In this document: positions 60,792 to 64,000 of the stretch, in pieces | Numbering within the stretch: position 1 is the stretch's first letter | Layout of the letters: every line of letters starts with the position of its first letter | Assembly: GCA_963714065.1 (NCBI GenBank) | Contig: OY970226.1 | Location: forward strand, 124,001 to 188,000 | Length of the DNA stretch: 64,000 nucleotides | From: JAZKID01 sp963714065 | Lineage (GTDB): Bacteria > Pseudomonadota > Alphaproteobacteria > Rhizobiales > UBA4765 | Direction: 5' to 3' | The notes under the pieces: generated by a model | What the model was told of the DNA's origin: nothing | Database searches by the model: none | The model's input: the letters and a program-made list of their open reading frames with translations, nothing else | Made by a program: the position numbers and the translations under genes

Positions 60792-62090
60792 ATGATCACA
60801 TCGCGCGCAATCATCGTAGCAACGGCTGTGGGCCTTTGCGCTTCGCCTGCTTTCGCTGAAGACATCGCTTCGGCACTCGACTGGAGCGGTTTTTATGCCG
60901 GCGGCCATATCGGCGGCAGCAGCGTGAAGCAGCGCGGCGATTACGATGACGTGACCGATTTTGCAGCGATCGATTTCTTTCCTCTCGGTTCCAGCTACGG
61001 CGCACAGTTCGGCTACAACTGGCAAAGAGGCACTTTCGTTTACGGCCTCGAACTGGACGGGACATGGCTCAACGCTTCGGCCAGCCGCATCGACGACGAA
61101 GGCGATACGCAAATCATCGATGGCGATTTTGTCGGCTCGGTGAATTTCAGAACCGGCGTCGCTATCGACAAGGTGCTGCTGTTCACTTCACTTGGTTTTG
61201 CTCATGGCAGCGCGGATTTCACGGTGATCGGGGATGTCCCCAGCCCCGCCACACGGTCTATCGGCAGTTGGGGCTTTGCAGGCTCGCTCGGTGTGGAATG
61301 GGCTTTCGCACCGGCCTGGAGCATGATCGCGCAATATACGCATTACAGTTTCGATCGGCACGAAGGCACGCCGACCCTGACGGGCGATTCATCTACCGAC
61401 GATTATCTTGCTCTCGATAATATCGATGCCTTTCATCTCGGCTTCAATTATCACCTGGACGCAAATCCGCAGCAATTCCGCGAGGTGCGGCTTGTCAGCA
61501 ATGTCGATTGGACCGGCACCTATCTCGGCGTACATGCCGGCGGCGGCAACTCGCGTATTCTCGGCACCTATGATGAAGTCGGCGATCATGGCTCCCTCGA
61601 TATCAATCCGCAAGGCTTTTTGGGCGGTGTGCAGTTAGGTCAGAATTGGCAAATAGGCCCGTGGGTTTACGGCATCGAAGTCGACGGCAGCTGGAGCGGC
61701 ATGCAGGACAACCGGGTCGATGGAGATGGCGACACCCAGGAACTCGAAACCAATGCGCTGTTCAGCGCCCGCGGCCGTATCGGCGTCGCGGCCGACAACA
61801 GCCTGTTCTATTTCACCGGCGGTATCGGCTATGTGGATTCCGAGCTGATCGTGAATGAAGGCGCAACCGTTGCCACGGCCGGGGTGACGTCATTGGGACC
61901 AGTGATCGGCGGCGGCATCGACTGGCATGTGGCGCCTAACTGGTCGTTGCGCATCGAGGGTCTCACCTATTTCTTTTTCGATGACCGACAGTCGCTGGCG
62001 GGCTTGACCGCCGATTCAGACGCGCAGGATTTCCTGCGCCAGAGCACGGTCAGCGTGCTGCGTGTTGGCGCAAACTTTCATCTGAACTAA
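60792..62090 (+). CDS. outer-membrane protein with two tandem barrel domains
   Basis: A 432-residue protein with a signal peptide ending AFAED. The mature protein consists of two similar halves of about 200 residues: LDWSGFYAGGHIGGSS ... YGAQFGYNWQRGTFVYGLELDG and VDWTGTYLGVHAGGGN ... GGVQLGQNWQIGPWVYGIEVDG. Each matches the eight-stranded Omp25/opacity-type barrel common in alphaproteobacteria, where a single copy is usual. Whether it makes one or two barrels is unknown. The ribosome-binding site is GGGGAG. Confidence 0.88.
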   Translation: MITSRAIIVATAVGLCASPAFAEDIASALDWSGFYAGGHIGGSSVKQRGDYDDVTDFAAIDFFPLGSSYGAQFGYNWQRGTFVYGLELDGTWLNASASRIDDEGDTQIIDGDFVGSVNFRTGVAIDKVLLFTSLGFAHGSADFTVIGDVPSPATRSIGSWGFAGSLGVEWAFAPAWSMIAQYTHYSFDRHEGTPTLTGDSSTDDYLALDNIDAFHLGFNYHLDANPQQFREVRLVSNVDWTGTYLGVHAGGGNSRILGTYDEVGDHGSLDINPQGFLGGVQLGQNWQIGPWVYGIEVDGSWSGMQDNRVDGDGDTQELETNALFSARGRIGVAADNSLFYFTGGIGYVDSELIVNEGATVATAGVTSLGPVIGGGIDWHVAPNWSLRIEGLTYFFFDDRQSLAGLTADSDAQDFLRQSTVSVLRVGANFHLN

Positions 62091-62102
62091 GATCCGAATT
62101 AT

Positions 62103-62429
62103 TCAGCGCGAAATCGGCACTTGCGGTGCGGCGGGTTGCGCCGGAGCCGGAGTTGCGGGCGCCTGCTGCAGCGGCACCTGATCGAAAATGGAGCGCGGCG
62201 TATCGGAAGACGGCCTACCCAGATAGGCAAGCGTCATCGATGTGAGGAAAAACAGCCCCGCGAGAATGGCCGTGCCGCGCGTCAGAATATTCGCCTTGCC
62301 GCGCGAGGTGAGGAAACCGCTCACGCCGCCGCCCATGCCAAGCCCGCCGCCTTCGGAGCGCTGCAACAGCACGACCCCGATTAATGCGAGCACGACAAGC
62401 AGATGGATAATGATGACGATTTCGGACAT
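62103..62429 (-). CDS. secG: preprotein translocase subunit SecG
   Basis: A 108-residue SecYEG accessory subunit. The first hydrophobic segment is at about residues 4-22. It is followed by LLQRSEGGGLG, the family signature, and GVSGFLTSRGKANILTR, then a second hydrophobic segment. A Pro/Ala-rich tail ends the protein. Its place near pyrG and kdsA is usual in the class. Confidence 0.93.
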   Translation of the reverse strand: MSEIVIIIHLLVVLALIGVVLLQRSEGGGLGMGGGVSGFLTSRGKANILTRGTAILAGLFFLTSMTLAYLGRPSSDTPRSIFDQVPLQQAPATPAPAQPAAPQVPISR

Positions 62430-62570
62430 GCAACCGGCTTAGCTTAAGGCCCGCCCGATGGCAAGCAGGCCAGCCGTAAATAGCTGGCACGTATTGGATA
62501 ATATGATTTTGTGAGCAATACTGCGCTAATTCTTCTTTTCAGCAAGCATAAAAAAGAATAGACTTGTTAC

Positions 62571-63161
62571 ATGTATGTAAATCGGCAATTTGATTTAAAA
62601 GAGGCAAATATCGCCTCACCCAAAGCGTTTGCGAACAGTATTGCAGCGCAACAGCCGGCTGCGGAGAAACCAAAATCCTCCGAAGTTCTGGCGTCGGAAA
62701 TTTACCAGTATATGCAAATTGCCATAAATGATGGGTTCCAGCATGCGCATGATACGGAGCCTTATTATTTGATTTTAAAAAAATATAAATTTTCGCAAGA
62801 AGCAAGAACTGCGGCCGAGGAGATAAAAGATAAACTCTACAGAGGAGAAGCCGCCCTGAGGCGCGCCATGGACATATTTACCAGGCAGGATTTTCCCCGC
62901 AATGATATCGAGCCGCTTATAAAAAATATCGAAAATGCCGGAGACCGCTTTATGGAGGCGCGGCATGCCTGCGATCAAAATCATCGATTGGCTTTTGCCG
63001 AAGGCGAAGAACGTAATTTCTTCGTAACCGGCAGCGAACAGGTCGCAAATCTATGGGCTGAATTCACAAAGCTGGTTGCCAACGTCAACCAGAAGGTTCA
63101 ACAGATCGAGCCGCTCAGGCACATCAAGATCGAAAATTTTGAACTCAATGAGAGACCGTGA
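62571..63161 (+). CDS. orphan hypothetical protein
   Basis: A 196-residue, mostly helical, charged protein without signal peptide. It starts at ATG 62571; no good ribosome-binding site is visible. The region near residues 75-150 is rich in Arg and Glu with coiled-coil-like spacing. AT-rich compared with neighbours. Not recognised. Confidence 0.55.
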   Translation: MYVNRQFDLKEANIASPKAFANSIAAQQPAAEKPKSSEVLASEIYQYMQIAINDGFQHAHDTEPYYLILKKYKFSQEARTAAEEIKDKLYRGEAALRRAMDIFTRQDFPRNDIEPLIKNIENAGDRFMEARHACDQNHRLAFAEGEERNFFVTGSEQVANLWAEFTKLVANVNQKVQQIEPLRHIKIENFELNERP

Positions 63162-63237
63162 GTCTCCGAGACTGCGCATCAATCCGATAATTTTATAATA
63201 CCATTTTTAGAAATTGGGAGTAACGCCAGTATAACGA

Positions 63238-64000
63238 TTACTGCGGCCGCGGCGGCTGCGGGCTCGGTGACCTGCTCGGAACAGGTCCATCAGTTTGAGG
63301 AGCAGAAGTAACGCCGGTTTGGCGCGGGCGTATTGTTGACTGTGCTGGCGCCGATATCGGTGTTGGCGCGGGGGATGGTATAGGACCCGTATAGGGAGCC
63401 AGCGTTTTTTCAGAAGCACGGTCGCCGATGACAACAATATCGCGGCCCGGTTTCAATTTCACTTCCTTGCCTTCAAAAGTCTTGAGTGGTTCGCCGTTCG
63501 GGGTCTTAATGAGGGATTTTGTAAAACCGGAATATTGAAGACCTAGGTAATCGCCCGTGAAACGGTTCAGTACATAAGGCACGCCTTCCGCGTCGACAAA
63601 AACTCCATATTCTCCGCCATCGATTGAATATGAGCCCAGTCCACTATGGAACCGACCGGAAACGAGGCCGTTAGTGGCAAAAAGCTGCTTGTTGCTGGAA
63701 CCGAGGGTTTCAATTTTGTTGAAGCTGGTCGTTTCGACCTTGAATGAATTCGAGCGAGAATTCATGATTCCGCCCGCTGTTACAACCTGCGCTGCTTTTC
63801 GTAGAAATGCTTGTGCGGCAGGCGCTACATAAGGTGCAACTGTTTCACCAACCTTGGTTGCGACGACACTTATAGTTTCTGCAGCCGCCCTTTCAGCAAG
63901 CACCGCACCACCGGTCCCGGCTACACCGAACATGAACAGCGCTTTCCCTATACCATCGACCGTCGTAATATCCCAAATAGGTGGCGCCCAAGGTGATGTG
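63238..64000 (-). CDS. hypothetical protein, 5' end beyond the window
   Basis: The minus-strand frame is open from the stop at 63238 to the right edge: codons upstream of the first ATG (63933) read on as WAPPIWDITTVDGIGKALF without a stop. The visible part is a hydrophobic Ala/Val-rich segment, then a beta-rich region with IMNSRSNSF and GEYGVFVDAEGVPY. A 50-residue Pro/Ser/Thr-rich tail follows. The start is unknown and no family is recognised. Confidence 0.6.
   Translation of the reverse strand, partial: TSPWAPPIWDITTVDGIGKALFMFGVAGTGGAVLAERAAAETISVVATKVGETVAPYVAPAAQAFLRKAAQVVTAGGIMNSRSNSFKVETTSFNKIETLGSSNKQLFATNGLVSGRFHSGLGSYSIDGGEYGVFVDAEGVPYVLNRFTGDYLGLQYSGFTKSLIKTPNGEPLKTFEGKEVKLKPGRDIVVIGDRASEKTLAPYTGPIPSPAPTPISAPAQSTIRPRQTGVTSAPQTDGPVPSRSPSPQPPRPQ

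Overview
The window is a chromosomal segment of an alphaproteobacterium of moderate GC. The evidence is gene order typical of that class: plsX-fabH-ihfA-merR-tRNA-Pro, rpsF-rpsR-rplI-dnaB-alr-radA-cvpA-purF, nnrU-TPR-bamB-der, guaA-rsmB-guaB-rlmE-ppx, and kdsA-pyrG-secG. The genus cannot be named from sequence alone. A Micavibrionales- or Rhodospirillales-like lineage is a guess.

Layout. 1-2.8 kb: a truncated gene, a UbiA-family prenyltransferase resembling decaprenyl-phosphate phosphoribosyltransferase, and a DUF2079 membrane protein. 3-10.2 kb: a tight forward operon rlpA-dacC-tmk-holB-metG-tatD-metallo-beta-lactamase. 10.3-13 kb: an orphan gene, aldo/keto reductase, ohr, an SRPBCC protein and tRNA-Pro. 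13.1-17.6 kb: merR, ihfA, fabH, plsX, DUF177 and bamE. 17.7-25 kb: H+-pyrophosphatase, gmk, yicC, mltG and orphan genes. 25.2-31.4 kb: fabF-acpP and fabG-fabD, separated by a cluster of AT-rich orphan genes. 31.5-46.9 kb: PAP2 phosphatase, ribosomal proteins, dnaB, alr, radA, cvpA, purF, der and bamB. 47-53.8 kb: purine synthesis (guaA, guaB) and RNA methyltransferases. 54-58.3 kb: tRNA-Gln, tRNA-Asn, two GIY-YIG genes and dense repeats. 58.3-64 kb: pyrG, an outer-membrane barrel protein, secG and orphan genes.

The housekeeping content covers fatty-acid synthesis (fabH, plsX, fabF, acpP, fabG, fabD), peptidoglycan turnover and precursor supply (rlpA, dacC, mltG, alr), outer-membrane assembly (bamE, bamB-like), replication (holB, dnaB, tmk, ihfA), translation, and GMP/CTP supply.

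The unusual layer lies between these genes. More than a dozen dispersed elements, each made of two palindromes framed by GTCAT...ATGAC (or CGCTCA...TGAGCG), occupy intergenic spaces; two are nested inside older copies. One copy (57938-58288) is split by a GIY-YIG nuclease-like gene whose stop codon and ribosome-binding site lie in the flanking 31-bp inverted repeats, so it may be the coding parent of the family. Downstream of tRNA-Gln a 149-bp unit that starts inside the tRNA is tandemly repeated three times plus a partial copy. The same hairpin-palindrome architecture, with compensatory base changes, follows tRNA-Asn, whose 3' end is also duplicated. Other points are a family of AT-rich orphan proteins with an internally duplicated module and a frameshifted copy, two gene relics (upstream of hppA and downstream of the tautomerase gene), and a dnaB reading frame with a stop codon where its start should be.
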